64,000 bases of DNA from Isoetes taiwanensis (GCA_021234155.1 JAJEKV010000036.1:12975426-13039425); one strand, 5' to 3'; positions 11,999 to 23,235 are shown, counted from the first letter of the stretch. Program-made: numbers and translations. The notes: generated by a model from the letters alone, not told the origin.

Positions 11999-12514
11999 AC
12001 CACAGGACCAGCTGATTGTATTTGAACCTGTGATTTGTCTCATTTAAGATCAATACAAGCAGGGCATTTTAGATCTTGAAGGAATGTTTCATACTTCGAA
12101 ACATGGTTTTCCTTCTGAACTTTAAAGATTAGCAGGTTAAACACTACATTATATGCCTAATCCATAGCATAAAATCATTGGCTTAAGGCTCTTTTTTATT
12201 TAGAATTCTGAATCATTAAATAATTATATAATTAGCATTAATTCTATCATAATTGCATGTAAGTTTGAGATTTTAATATTTGACATCTCAGGGAACATGA
12301 TCCTTATTTTTCCTTACTGAGGACTTTTATGGCGCGAATGGGCCACTTGTCCATTATGTTTTGTTTCATTTTCTGTGTTGGCTCTGCAACAAATATATAC
12401 CACTCTACCTCCATCTCACCCCCTTGATTACTCCATATTTCTTTTTAAGATTTTCCCTTTGATTTGCCCACTAATCCACCATATGCAATTCTGCACATAC
12501 CCCTCCTTTATTAA

Positions 12515-12660
12515 ACAATGGGAAACGCTAGGTTGGATGGCACTCTATGCTATGCAGAACAATTGCCCCAAAAAAGAGCTTTGTAATTGGTCCCATCAGG
12601 CACACTTGCTCAGGGTTTTGGTGGAACCAGTTCTTTTATATGGAGTGGAGGTATAGGGAT
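12515..12660 (+). mobile_element. LINE (family B) reverse-transcriptase fragment
   Basis: A short stretch codes GWMALYAMQNNC...HLLRVLVEPVLLYGVEV, the segment just after the palm of a plant LINE RT (typically HL.R.LVEP.LLYGVEVWG). It is cut off on both sides. Its wording fits the family whose 3' ends lie at 15905-16800 and 24240-24855 better than the zf-RVT family that follows. Confidence 0.55.
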
Positions 12661-12929
12661 TGGTGGTATCCAGGGTTGCCCTAAGGGTAAATTTGCACAG
12701 GTGTAATTTAGAAATGTTGGCTAATAATAGTTTTTTAGCAATAGCAAAGTTGGCGATTTTTTCACAAACTTAACACTAGCTATAAAAATATTGGCGAATT
12801 TTGACCAACCACGTTTAGCCAAGAATTTCAATAAAATTCAAGACGCAACGAATTTTACTAGTGTGCCTACTTAGGCAATTATGATCTTCTATGGCAATCT
12901 AATAACTATTAGGAAAAACACTAGGATTT

Positions 12930-14055
12930 TCCAATGATTCTATTTGGGGTAGTGGAAGAAGAGAAGAATCATTTGAGTGACCAGTTGAGTTCTCCTTGTT
13001 GGTGGATACCTGTGGAAAATAATATTCCACTTTGCGCCTCAGTTCATCCATTAACCCAACGGCGTTGGAGGTTAGCAGGAATCTTGACAGTTGCGGCATG
13101 GTATGATTCTGGCCAGTTAGCGACATGGCAAATCTTTCAAACAAAATTCTTATTGTCTCGATGGGACATACCTATTTGGCAAAAGGTTGCTAATACTCTG
13201 CCATTGGTTGCCTCAGAGGCTATTGAAGGTTGCATGTGGATTTTCCACCAAAGTGTTCATGAGCATAAGCTTGTGAACTCTATGTATAGGCTGGTCAATG
13301 GTGATATCCTTCCGTCATGTGGTACCTTAAGCTCCCACCTCCTAGTTGGAGACGTATGTGGACTTGGGCTTGGGATAAACTACTTCATCCTAAGGTGGCT
13401 GTGCTTTGGTGGCAGATTCTTCACAGATGCCCTCGTGTGAATGTGCTTGTCCACAATTTTGATCCTCGAGTGTCAGCATTCTGCCCACTGTGCAAGCAAA
13501 GGGACGAGACTATTGAGCATTGTTTCTTTTTATGTGATCATCTCCATCCTGTTTGGTCTTGGCTACTTTCTCTTTTTCATGTGACATTGACAAGTCAGCA
13601 AGTGCTCCTGGCTATTTATCCAGATACTTGGAATAAGTTGCAGAGCCAAGCATTTCATTTAGCATCAAGATGGTTGTTGTGGTCCATCTGGAAGCGCAGA
13701 AGATTGTGTGTCTTTCAGGGTTTGGATTTTCCTCCTGCAATTGCCCTCCAGGATGCACAAGCTAGAATTGCTAAGACCTACCATTGCTTTTCGCTTGCTC
13801 CTGCCAAGCGACAATATTTGAGTTCCATTTGAGTGTGTTGTCTTATGCATAGGTTGGTGGTTCTACTGAGTGGATCATGATTATCCTCTAGACCCACCTG
13901 TGCATTTTTTATTTGGCTTTTGGCTTGGAGTTTCAAGAGAGTTTGTCGTCCATCAAGAAAATAAAAATAAAAATAAAAATAAAAATAACAATAAAAATAA
14001 AAATAAAAATAAAAATAAAAATAAAAATAAAAATAAAAATAAAAATAAAAAAATT
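12930..14055 (+). mobile_element. 5'-truncated L1-type LINE 3' end with zf-RVT domain and AAAAT tail
   Basis: The frame block 12934-13440 continues, after a frameshift, into 13317-13832. It reads as the C-terminal part of a LINE ORF2. A zinc-binding RT-associated domain (zf-RVT) is clear: FWWQILHR-like, then CPLCKQRDETIEHCFFLC, then WLLWSIWKRRR. The same wording occurs in the full-length LINE at 35359-40774 (CPLCGRRRETIEHCFVLC), so the two belong to one family. After the stop (13830-13832) comes about 130 bp of 3' UTR and an (AAAAT)n tail at 13960-14051. I could not find a matching TSD. Confidence 0.75.
13960..14052 (+). repeat. (AAAAT)n microsatellite, LINE tail
   Basis: About 18 near-perfect AAAAT units follow directly on the LINE 3' UTR. 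It is most likely an A-rich LINE tail that expanded after insertion. Confidence 0.85.
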
Positions 14056-14388
14056 TGAGTGCAATTGGGGCACATTGTGAGCAATTTATATAGTTAATAC
14101 ACCATGTAGATTTCATAAACATAGACATTTCACACGAATACTATTGTCTTAATCAAGTTTGGTCTTAAATAAGACAATTTAAGATACATTGTGCTAGCAA
14201 AAGTATGTCCTTTTTTTGCTATTAGTTCAGATGTCATATGCCTAAGTATATAAATAATCGCATTTGTTTGCTAGCAACATACACCGCATGTTATCATGGA
14301 ATAAGAAGAGACCAATTTCAATTGGTAAAGGAATAATTTCGATAGTAAGGGAATCGTTTGTCTTTTATATCCTTAAATGTTCGCACAG

Positions 14389-14628
14389 ATGATAGGCATT
14401 ACGGGATTTGTATTGACGAAGCTGGATGGTACACCTCGGGGAGGATGTGGTGTGTAATTTCCTTTAATTTGGGGACCACGTTAGAAACAAAATGCCTATT
14501 TGTGCGAGTTAATTTATGTCCAGGTAAGCGTGGTGGATGAGCTCGCCATTCCTGTAAAATTTGTTGGCGTAGAAGAAGCTCTTGATGATGTCAATCCAGA
14601 AGCTTTTGTGGATGCCCTGTTTCCTTAG
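14389..14628 (+). CDS. last two exons of chloroplast-type FtsY (SRP receptor GTPase)
   Basis: Exon 14389 to about 14450-14453 follows a CACAG acceptor and codes IGITGFVLTKLDGTPRGGC. The second exon, 14524-14628 (acceptor TCCAG), codes VSVVDELAIPVKFVGVEEAL...FVDALFP then TAG. These match the C-terminal G4/G5 region of FtsY, where TKLDGxxRGG binds the guanine base and IPVKFVGVGE closes the NG domain. In plants this protein is the chloroplast receptor for cpSRP54 and targets light-harvesting proteins to thylakoids. The glycine of the usual GVGE is Glu (GVEE), and the acidic stretch that usually follows is shortened. The exact donor of the first exon is uncertain. I did not find the upstream exons, so they lie behind long introns or the piece is a fragment. 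Confidence 0.75.
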
Positions 14629-15900
14629 ACTTTGGGATGAAAACTCCACCCTGCCAGGCTATGAGGGGTTTTGAGCATTCTTTCCAAGGATGCACGATTT
14701 TTTTGTGGAAGTTGTCTCCATAAGCTTGCTTTGAGACAATGTGCAGATTCAAAGAGAAGAAAAATCAGAGACACAAGCATTTGATGCATGATCTTACATC
14801 TCAAATCTAGTCACAATATAAAAATATGGAACCTAGATATTGGGTAAGATGCAAACTTCAACTCCCGCAGTTTCCTGCTATATCATCCCTTGAGTTAGGG
14901 ATGTTAGGAGATGTGTAGACTGTTATATTTACGGTCCATCAATGGCAGCAGTAAACATCCTCTGTAGTATCTCAAATTTGATGCCCTTTGCTTGTTTCTT
15001 GGCTTGGAGAATGGAAGCTTACGTTAATGACTCCGATTGTACACGTAATAAGAGTCAATCAGTTTGTCATACAGATCATTTACACTATTGGATAAGACCA
15101 AGGACCTATGTTGTAGCAAGCCAAAATACTTAAATGACAGCCACCCACCTTTCTTACTTTCAGAATGTTTTTTTATATTAGAATATAATATAACTGCTTC
15201 CAGGCCTATCCATCCTTTCTAGACCTGATAAGCATATGATAAGATGCAAAAATATGTGCATTTTTTCTTGCTTATGAAGCATATGGTCAGATGCAAAAAT
15301 TTGCAAGATTTTTCATCATCTCTCTTGTTAAGAGCCGTGACCGTTTACATTTTTGAGATATACAGTTATTTCTTAAACGTACGCCAAATGTTCACCATCT
15401 TCAGACGTTTAGAATTCAGAATCCAAGTTTGGCAATTTGTAGGGGAGAAAAGGAGAAGGGTCTGAAACTGCAGGTCTGTGTAAGAAAATTCACAATCATT
15501 ATATGTTTCAATTTGTTTCCAAATGGTCAATTAAAAGCACCACAATTTCCTTGGGTTGACCATTGTAATTGCTATGATTGTGTCTACAGTGGAAGGTGCA
15601 TGCTACCACAAAATAAGACCTACTATGCTTTTTTGGTCAGAACTTTCAATCCAATTTCTGGAAAAATTCGAGTTTTCTAGGAAGAAGAAGTGTTTTGATT
15701 TGATTACAGAGATTCAAGAGTAGCCATCTTTTATTCTTAGATCGACATATACGATCCAATTTTCTTTCGAAAATAGCTAGATCATATACATGTCAATTGG
15801 AAACAGTTAGATCAATTACGTGCCAAGAATGTTCCTGAGGGAGTGTTGGGCACAAAATTGATGAGGTATGGAATGGGTCAGAAATCTTAAGAGGATATTC
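14629..15900. other. non-coding downstream of the FtsY exons
   Basis: The first few hundred bases are probably the FtsY 3' UTR or flank. I see no gene, repeat array or RNA gene in the remainder, only short chance ORFs. Confidence 0.5.
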
Positions 15901-15904
15901 CATA

Positions 15905-16800
15905 AGGAATGAATAAGAATAAGAATGATATTTTATCGTCCACTGAGGCCAATCGGCCTATGGGACCCATAAGGAGCGCAGCAAACTTATTACTGTCCGG
16001 GTTAAAAAAACCCCCGCCCCGAAGGGTTTTCGAGGGAAAAACCGTGGCAGTAATAAGAATGCTGTCAAACTGTACAAGTATACATCAATGTATATATACA
16101 TGTCAAGTGTGTGCCCGAGGACATAGCTGATCTCGCATGTCCATAACCTCCTCGAAGGTATGATCCCAAAGACCCGTCGGGATCTTTGTGCTCAATGTCA
16201 CATGTAACGGTGGCGGGCGACCACCAACTTCGGCATAATAGCGTCCGGAATTTGATCATATGCTAGGCAACTTTGAAGGGTATGAGATTCATCCTCAATG
16301 ACTCCCATTTGGCGGCATTGACAGAGCCCATCTGGCGTGCCTCACCAATCCATCCGCCTCCTCAATTCAAGATGATGTGCCCCCCGCGCGAATGGAGGCA
16401 ATGAGTCTGTGCCTTTTAATGGGCAAGTGGGTACGCAGGTAGCATTGCGTGCCTCGTTCCAATGTGGGATTTATGTGGCGCTTGTAGTGTGCTGTCTTGA
16501 CATGTTCAAGGGCATTGGCATCCCAAAGCTTGCTGAGGAAGCAAGCGTCAAGATATTGCCTCAAGCTATGGCGATCTGCCTCTGTTTGTACCTGTATGCA
16601 CCTATGCTCCTGCACATTCCATCTAGCCATCCATTGAGCTCTCTTTTCCCTCCAGCAAGCCTTGAGGCGCTGCAGCCCCATTGCCATGATATAAGCTAGT
16701 TTAGGGAGACGAGCATCGTCCATATTGACCACCTTCTGAAAATAGACAATGTGGCGATCAAGGGCCGCCCTCTGAAGAGGCAAGAATCCTGTCTCCTGCA
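15905..16800 (-). mobile_element. LINE (family B) 3' end with conserved terminal hairpin
   Basis: The - strand ORF 16367-16783 codes HIVYFQKVVNMDDARLPKLAY..., the C-terminal region after the RT palm in LINE ORF2 (a segment in which xRLPKxA is typical), then SKLWDANALEHVK and RHINPTLER. The coding trace continues towards the 3' end with frameshifts and stops. The 3' UTR holds an inverted repeat (15986-16057, arms CTTATTACTG/CAGTAATAAG) and ends GTGGACGATAAAA followed by ATTCTT-like units. The second copy, at 24240-24855, shares both the coding region and the hairpin. Confidence 0.65.
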
Positions 16801-16923
16801 GTAGAATTTGATATGGGACTGTGGACTGTGGACTTCAAGGAGTCAACTTAAAATACTTGTATATGTTAAGATAAGATAAAAGTAATGAATTTAATTTTTC
16901 CTCTTCCAAAAAGAAAAAGAAAT

Positions 16924-18690
16924 TACATGTACAATCTACACCATTGCATCAAAAATGGTTCCAGGTCCTTTTTTATTATGCTAGCTTACCATATGTTATA
17001 CAAATAAAAAATAATGCCTACATGTTAGTAGTCCCCTTAATAGTTGATGGATGTACTTAACTAAAGAAATTTAAAGGACATTGCTCTTCATGAATATTGT
17101 TGTGCTTGTGACGTTTGTTAGAAATTGACATCTTCTCTTAATTAAAGTAGTTCTTGTCATTTTCTATAGCCATATGTGTAGGAGCACTAGCTAGAAAAAG
17201 ATACTAAAAAAACATGACCAAAATTGTAGTCACTTATAGGCGCACATGATAGACCCGAGATAAAAGAATAGTCATTTCGAAATACTCAATAGAGGATAAA
17301 TCTAGAGGGAAACATGATAGTGTCCATTGAATTGTGGGATAAAAATGGCAATTTATAGATAAGGTGAAATGCATACATTAAGTTGTGGGATAAAAATAGC
17401 AATTTATAGTTTAGGTGAATGTTATTGCATATCTCATGGTTAAGAATTTAGAATGGCCACTTCAGTATCTCTTTTGCGGCGTAACTTTGCCATGATAATG
17501 GAAGGATAAATTGAAGTGAGTGGAATAAAGGAAAAAACAAAACTGCACAAAGCAGAATAAAACAAATGAGAAGGGATCAAGGAGGAGTAAGATATTTCAA
17601 CCTATGAAATGATAGATCAACCAAGGATGAAGAGACACATCTGGGTCAAAATGAGAAACTTATAAAGCATTGAGGTGAATCTAGTAGCATAAATACAAAT
17701 ATAATTCCATGTTGTCAAGTTTTCTAAACATTAAGACGAATCTTTATAAACTTGTTAATTTTCTTCTTGTTGAAGGATTAGATATATCCATAGCCATTTT
17801 TTTTACAAAAGAACAACACTAAAGGGCTCTTTGGCTAAACTAAGTTGCAGAGGAGGCTATGCGACTTAGGTGGCAGCTCCATTGACTACAATGTGGTTCA
17901 TACAATTTGGAGAAGTATGTTTACTCCTCTCATCTATTTGAACTAAAGTGTAGTGCCTTATGAGTTGCATATGCCAGAAATTAGTTACATTCTCCACAAT
18001 AAGAAAAGTAACCTTACAATCTAGAAGAGGGAGAAGGTTGTGAGATGCAACACCAACATTGATCTCTGGAACTTCGCCCAGTTGTGGGCTATGTAGAAAG
18101 AGCCATCAGACTAAATCATTTGATCAAGGCTCCACCAATATTGGTTTAGGATATATAGAGAAAGAAGAGGGTTTGTCTCGTTAAAATTAGACTGCAAAGA
18201 AAATTTCTGTGCTGCAAAACATGGGTTCTTCTTGGAGTCCTTAAGGATTGGCAGGCTAATAAGGATTATCGAGTGAAAGCTGGGAGAAAGTTATGATTTA
18301 AAAGCAAGACACGGATCAGAATTGTCTGATGAATATGTCCTGCACTAGGTGTTGGAAGTTTGAGTTTCTAAGAGTGATAACACATCTAATTGAACATAAA
18401 ATGTTGGGTTTTTTTTTTTTTTTTTTTTTTTTTTCCCTTGAAGGTCTTTTTATTTTCCCGCATACATAAATGTTATTTTTTTTTTCTTACGAAGGTCTTT
18501 TTATGGGGCGAGTGGGCCACATGGCCATTACGTTTTGTTCGGTTTTATGTGTTGGCTCTGCAACAAGATACACACCACTCTGTCTCCATCTCCACCTCCT
18601 TGATTGCAGCATATTTCTTTTTAAGATTTTCCCTTCGATTTGCCCACTAATTCACCATACGCAATTCTGCGCACACCCTTCCTTTTTTAA
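16924..18690 (+). repeat. segmental duplication, copy 2 (leads into the B-lectin gene)
   Basis: This is the partner of 9530-12515, in the same orientation and block order. It lacks the extra 1.3 kb found in copy 1 at 10020-11320. Its last block (18490-18690) is the promoter/5' leader of the gene starting at 18751. Confidence 0.75.
18406..18434. repeat. poly(T) tract
   Basis: A run of about 28 T starts at about 18407, with a second T-rich run at 18475-18484. It could be the tail of a decayed (-) retroelement; no element body is visible beside it. Confidence 0.7.
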
Positions 18691-18750
18691 TTCTTCCTCA
18701 TTCATCAGAATTTCCGTTATAATCTCAGCAATTTCTGCCGTTTTGCAGCT

Positions 18751-19638
18751 ATGGAGGCGGCATTGAAGCGTCCCATCCTTGGGCTCCTTTTAGTTTCTCT
18801 CTGCGCTCCAATCTGGGGCCAATCCATCAGAGGATCAGCTGAATTTTCTGCGAATTGGGTGCCGGGAAAGCCATATGATTTCAATGCGCAATTGGGTCCT
18901 CTGCTCCGATCTTCAAACGGGCAATTCGAGCTCTACATGACGGGCTGCGAGGTCGGAACAAAGGGCAAAACCGGAAATTCGGGCTGGAAATTTTCTTACA
19001 GGCCATGCGAGGGAGCAGAGGATTTAGAAACCCGGCTTGAATTGGGCAAAAACGGCAATTTGGCAGTGGTGGGGAGGACGGAATCAGGATCGGCGACATA
19101 CTGGAGCACCGAAATTGGATCAGAAGAGGTAAAATCTGTGGAATTGCTGGATTCAGGGGCGCTGGTGCTGCTGGATTCACAGAATAATGTGGTGTGGCAA
19201 ATTGGGGAGGCAAAGCCCTCTGTTGTGAGGGCAGAATTGGCAGAAACGAAGCACTGGGATCACAATTACTCCTGTATTTTTGATGCAGGCCATTATTTCA
19301 GCTATTTGCATATTGCATATGTGACCTATTTCAATGTAACATACAAATATCCTATGTTTGGGACGCTGGACGGCTGCCTTGATTCCTGCACAAAGGATTG
19401 CTCTTGCTCTGCGGTGGTTTATGATGTTCCGACGGATTCCTGCTACCAATATCACGATTACATCCCAGTTCAAAAAATTCCGTTCATCCCTGTGAAAGGC
19501 ACAGACACCATAACTGCATATATCAAGGTCCAGCACGGTTATCTCAACAGCTACCCTAACAGTGCGCCGGATTTGGGAAATGGGTTTTTCTTCTTCGCCA
19601 TCGCTGCTTTCTTTGCAGCTCTTTTCGCGATGGTTTGA
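18751..19638 (+). CDS. secreted B-lectin/PAN-like protein, probably GPI-anchored
   Basis: An intact intronless ORF of 295 residues. The first ~24 residues are a signal peptide (LGLLLVSLCAPIWGQ). Residues ~45-150 resemble the bulb-type mannose-lectin fold of S-locus glycoproteins and G-type lectin receptors (LRSSNGQFELYMTG, GNLAVVGRTESG, LLDSGALVLLDSQNNVVWQ). Residues ~210-232 hold a PAN-like Cys cluster (CLDSCTKDCSCSAVVYD, then CYQY). NYS and NVT are possible N-glycosylation sites. There is no kinase domain. The protein ends in a hydrophobic stretch (GFFFFAIAAFFAALFAMV) after small residues, as in a GPI-anchor signal, so it should sit on the outer face of the plasma membrane. The ligand is unknown. 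The promoter/leader lies in duplication copy 2. It is the best-preserved gene here. Confidence 0.8.
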   Translation: MEAALKRPILGLLLVSLCAPIWGQSIRGSAEFSANWVPGKPYDFNAQLGPLLRSSNGQFELYMTGCEVGTKGKTGNSGWKFSYRPCEGAEDLETRLELGKNGNLAVVGRTESGSATYWSTEIGSEEVKSVELLDSGALVLLDSQNNVVWQIGEAKPSVVRAELAETKHWDHNYSCIFDAGHYFSYLHIAYVTYFNVTYKYPMFGTLDGCLDSCTKDCSCSAVVYDVPTDSCYQYHDYIPVQKIPFIPVKGTDTITAYIKVQHGYLNSYPNSAPDLGNGFFFFAIAAFFAALFAMV

Positions 19639-19639
19639 A

Positions 19640-20470
19640 TCCGAATTCTGTGCAAAATTTGGCTGCAGGCTAGTTCTTCCTTCCTCTTCATTTTTTTTTT
19701 AGTCTGAGGAAGCAGAATTGCAAATAATCCTCAAAGCTACATAAGAATCTACACTACTAATGTAAAATCTTCTCGAGATCCTTGAGAAAGCCTTAGAAAT
19801 TTCTACAGGATCTAGAAGTTTATCCCATCCAGAAATTTGGATGAAGGATCATATGCATATAATGTATTAGGGTTATAATAATTCAGGTGTGCCTGAAAAA
19901 TTAAAGTTTCATGGACAATGTGAAATGATAACGTGGCATTTTTTGGTGGATTTAGTGATGTATTTGGATCATAACGCTTCTGGCAGCATGACCTTTGAAG
20001 GTCTAAATAGTGGGGCATGATGTTGAAAGTGGTGGGTGGCTTTGGCGTCATCTAGTCCAAAGTAGGTCCCTAACAAAGAAAATTAAGGTACTTCCAATTA
20101 GAAAATTGCATTTTCTCCACCCATTATCCTCCTTCCATGCACGTCTCTCTGACTCCATTCTCACCTTTCCTTCAAAGACTGCTTTCCTTCAAAGATTGCT
20201 TTCTTATTTCAAAGACCTCTCTCATCATCTCCAATGCTCTTCTTGTGTCTCAAATGCTAATTGCAATTCACTTGCCGCCATTTTCGCTCGCAGTGTCGGT
20301 TTACTGGGTCCCATGTGCCCCATGCGCCCATACAACCTAGATTCTCTCACATGCTCAATTATCAATCTCAAAAATATACTTGGACGCAATCGAGTTGCTA
20401 AAAGCTACATGTCACCAATCGTTTAGTTTCATCTGTTATTTTTGTTGGCTAGTTAGTAGTTTTAACGTCG
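19640..20470. other. non-coding, downstream flank of the B-lectin gene
   Basis: Short ORFs at 20010-20430 show no family signature. There is a small CTTTCCTTCAAAGA duplication at about 20166-20195. No RNA gene or repeat array is seen. Confidence 0.45.
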
Positions 20471-20481
20471 CTCTTAATATG

Positions 20482-20658
20482 TGTAGAACAATAAAGAATA
20501 CAATGATTGAGTATTATCTGAATGAGGCCAAAAACGTGGCTACATATACAAAAGGAATAGTCAAGAGACGAGACTCTAGTGCCATGTAAGCACGCCACTT
20601 GGCATGCCACCTCAGCATGTAAGTTGATCTATATGATCACTAATATTATATTCTAACA
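20482..20658 (-). repeat. 3' LTR of the gene-carrying retroelement
   Basis: On the - strand it runs TGTTAGAATA...TTGTTCTACA and is preceded by the polypurine tract. Its last ~35 bp resemble the 5' LTR remnant at 24205-24258. At both ends the next bases read (C/T)ATATTAAGA, so the true LTR may extend about 10 bp further. Confidence 0.55.
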
Positions 20659-21267
20659 CTCCCCCTCGATCAATAGATCAAGAAGAATGAACTCTCATAT
20701 AGTAAATCTCCCCCTTAATAGAGAGAATTTAAATGCCCTTCAAATTTGAGAATTCAAACTCTAAACTCTACACTTACTATTATGAGGATGCCTTGATCAC
20801 ATATAGTAGGCATATTTCTTCCCCTTGATCAAGCATCCATTATGCTTAACCATTACACGGGACCTCAATTATAGGACTTCTAGATGACTCTCTAGAATAC
20901 TTCACATATTTTGTTTATAGTATTTTCCCAACAAACATGAGCCTTCATCGTGAATTGAATTTCCTATACTTCTAACAAATATTTTATCCTTATAATTTTC
21001 CACGTCATACCTATATGCATGCTCACTATATTTTCTTGAAGTATGGGCACGACCTGTAACCGACGATTTCTCTTCCTTCTTTCTATCAGTGTCTTTCTCA
21101 GCTTCTTGTTCTAAAAATCTATCACGAGCCCATCGACCATCTGTTTTCTTATCACTGACTTCGTGAATTTGCGCTTCTATAGACCAGTGATCGTCCCTAT
21201 GCCAGCTGTTGCTGCCATGTCGCCAATTATCCAATCCTCCATATATTCTAGGATAGGTAGTTTTATC

Positions 21268-22862
21268 CATAGTTGGAGCCGACCTAGGGCGGCCCAAAAA
21301 TCCGAGCGCTTCCGACCTAGGTCGGAGTCGGGCTAACCCGACCCAAGGTAGTTTGGGTCCAAAATCCAAAAAGAAAAAAAAACCCCTTTCTCTGTTGCGT
21401 CTGGTAGATGCCAAAACTGCCGGAACAGAGCATTTTCGACAAGATTAAAGCTGCTAAATCCATTTCTGAGTCCTTCCAGGCTCTGTTTCAAGCAAAGCAG
21501 GGCGAGACCATACAGAAATCGACCTCCAAGTAAGCTTTGTTCCATGATTTTCTTAGTTTCTAGGTTGGGATGAATGGGAAGCATTTCATTTCAACTTTGG
21601 GTGTTGTATTCGTCCCCTTAATCAAAACATTTCGGCCCCAATACTCCAAAACTTTGCTACTGTGCCACAGCTATTGGCATGTCGCGGTTATGCTTGTAGT
21701 AAACCTGAAAGTATTCCTTTCTCCAGTCACTAACGGATTTGGAACTCTATTATGCTTTCCTGAGCAATAGTACCCAGGGTCGAATGACTGTACCATCAAA
21801 GACTCTGTTTTGTTTCATTTCCTACAGCCCCATTTGTGGCAACATTCGTTGCCCCTTCTTTAATCTCTATAAAAGACTCTTGCCCTTTCTTTAATCTCTA
21901 AAAAAGGCTCTGGACAAATTTTCTCTTCTTCTAGATCCTTACAATAGATCACTACATTCGCTGTTATGGAATCTCCATCCTCAAAGTCTGAATCATTTTC
22001 TCCTCCTCGTCGCACTATTTCCTCAGCTGTGGAAATGTTCGGCAAATTCTCTACTCCAAAACTACCAAGATGATCTTCCTACAATCTGCCAGAGTATCTT
22101 GCAAACTTCCTTGCCAAATTATCTTGCAAACTTCTCATTGTCTCAGTTTGATTAACTTAATATCTGATTTTGTTGCAGCAATTTTTCCAAATCCAGAGAG
22201 TCGTTTGAGTTCCTATTCATATCAGCATTACATTAATCAGAGATTATAGCTGTTTCATTCAACGCCGAGTTATTTTAAATTCTTTCTATGGGGAAATTTT
22301 TGTTTCTATGCTACTTTTACATTCCTTTGATGTCATTACATACATGTGTGCCACATATCTTTTTTCTTTGTTGCCTTTTGTCTTTGCTTATCCATCGCTG
22401 AAATGGAGCCAGGTTTGCAATATGGAGTGGCAGAGTAGGCTGAACTATGCAGCAGGTATGGATTATGAAGCCTTTTGCTTTAAGATCTGAATTCTTTCAT
22501 TACCACAAAAATTTAGAAGATGCCTAGAGAATGAAGACCATTAGAATCATGCAATTGGTTTGATGCTATTGTTTATTAGTTTCTTATGTTTATTTCCTCA
22601 AAAGACAATGTACTTTACTTTATTTGAAGTTTAATCATACAAGTGGACAGTTTGGAAGTTATTTGAAGTATAATCTTGTCTAGATTCACTTATTATTAGA
22701 AATAGAGGTGTATTGCATGTTGTTTATGTATTATCTGCAGGAAAATAGAAACTTGTATTTTGGCAAAATAGGTCGATAGGTCGCCGAAAAATCCCCACCT
22801 AGGTCGGTCTTCTCCCAACTAGGTCGGCAGGTCGGCTAGGTCGGTGGGTCGGCCCAACTATG
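21268..22862. mobile_element. non-autonomous hAT-like element, 1595 bp, TSD GTTTTATC
   Basis: Terminal inverted repeats start CATAGTTGG (21268) and end CCAACTATG (22862). They extend with one gap through GCCGACC. The flanks carry a perfect 8-bp duplication, GTTTTATC (21260-21267 and 22863-22870), the hAT hallmark. Both subterminal regions are dense in CTAGGTCGG/CCGACCTAG, a likely transposase-binding repeat. No transposase ORF is present. Inside, exon-like gene sequence occurs (see the separate entry). It sits in the coding frame of the LTR element's ORF. Confidence 0.85.
21411..22455 (+). pseudogene. exon-like gene sequence captured in the hAT element (Pack-hAT candidate)
   Basis: At 21411-21531 an ATG-led frame codes MPKLPEQSIFDKIKAAKSIS..., runs about 40 codons, and ends at a strong donor (CTCCAAGTAAGC). 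At about 22414-22455 a second exon-like block lies between an acceptor-type GAGCCAG and a GCAGGTATGG donor; it codes VCNMEWQSRLNYAA. The dense, stop-free codons and correctly oriented splice signals suggest acquired host-gene exons with their intron. I cannot name the donor gene. Confidence 0.4.
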
Positions 22863-23235
22863 GTTTTATCCTTTTCTGTCTTCAAGGCTTGCGGAAGTGC
22901 ATGCTCTGGATTCGATTTTGCATCTGTTGTGAAATTTTGATCTCTTATCAGGACTTGCAAAGCATCTGTACAATGATTTTAATTGGGCTTAATCTGAGAA
23001 CAAAATATTCTTCAGTTTTCTCTTTGTCTGTATCAGCCATCTCTTGTGCAACCCTCTGCAATATTCTTCAAAGCAATTGGGTCATCCCAATAATTCAAAT
23101 TTGTCTGCAAAATTCAATTTGTCTGCAGAATTCGGTCAGTTGTCCCATTAGGATTTTCGGGCAGCAGAGGGGGTCTTTGGCCTGGATGCAACGTGGGCAC
23201 AGGGTGCGACTGTCTGGGCATGGGCGGCGATTTGC

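Larger units (their letters stand above)
9530..12515 (+). repeat. segmental duplication, copy 1 (diverged, interrupted)
   Basis: Three colinear blocks match the segment at 16924-18690. 9530-9990 matches 16924-17430 (shared: GCTAGCTTACCATATG, GTAGGAGCACTAGCTAG). 11320-11690 matches 17515-18030 (shared: TTCTCCACAATA, GGAATAAAGGAAAAAACAAA). 12310-12515 matches 18490-18690 (shared: TGTGTTGGCTCTGCAACAA, TTTCTTTTTAAGATTTTCCC). The copy ends where the matching copy runs into the 5' leader of the B-lectin-like gene, so this was once the promoter region of a duplicate of that gene. The extra sequence at 10020-11320 includes a SINE-like unit. Confidence 0.75.
20902..22970 (-). pseudogene. 3' part of the LTR element's ORF, interrupted by the hAT insertion
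   Basis: Frame blocks 22871-22970 and 20902-21267 join in frame if the 21268-22862 element and one TSD copy are ignored: ...ALKTEKDKT then TYPRIYGGLDNWRHG. The rest is charged (EAEKDTDRKKEEKSS) and ends at the stop at 20902. It is not a recognised domain. The region between 23235 and 22971 has stops or an intron with a plausible acceptor (TTGTACAG) just before this block. Confidence 0.45.

Noticed and set aside
13778-14128. (-) ORF of repeated Phe/Tyr
   Set aside because: It is the translation of the (AAAAT)n tail read backwards.
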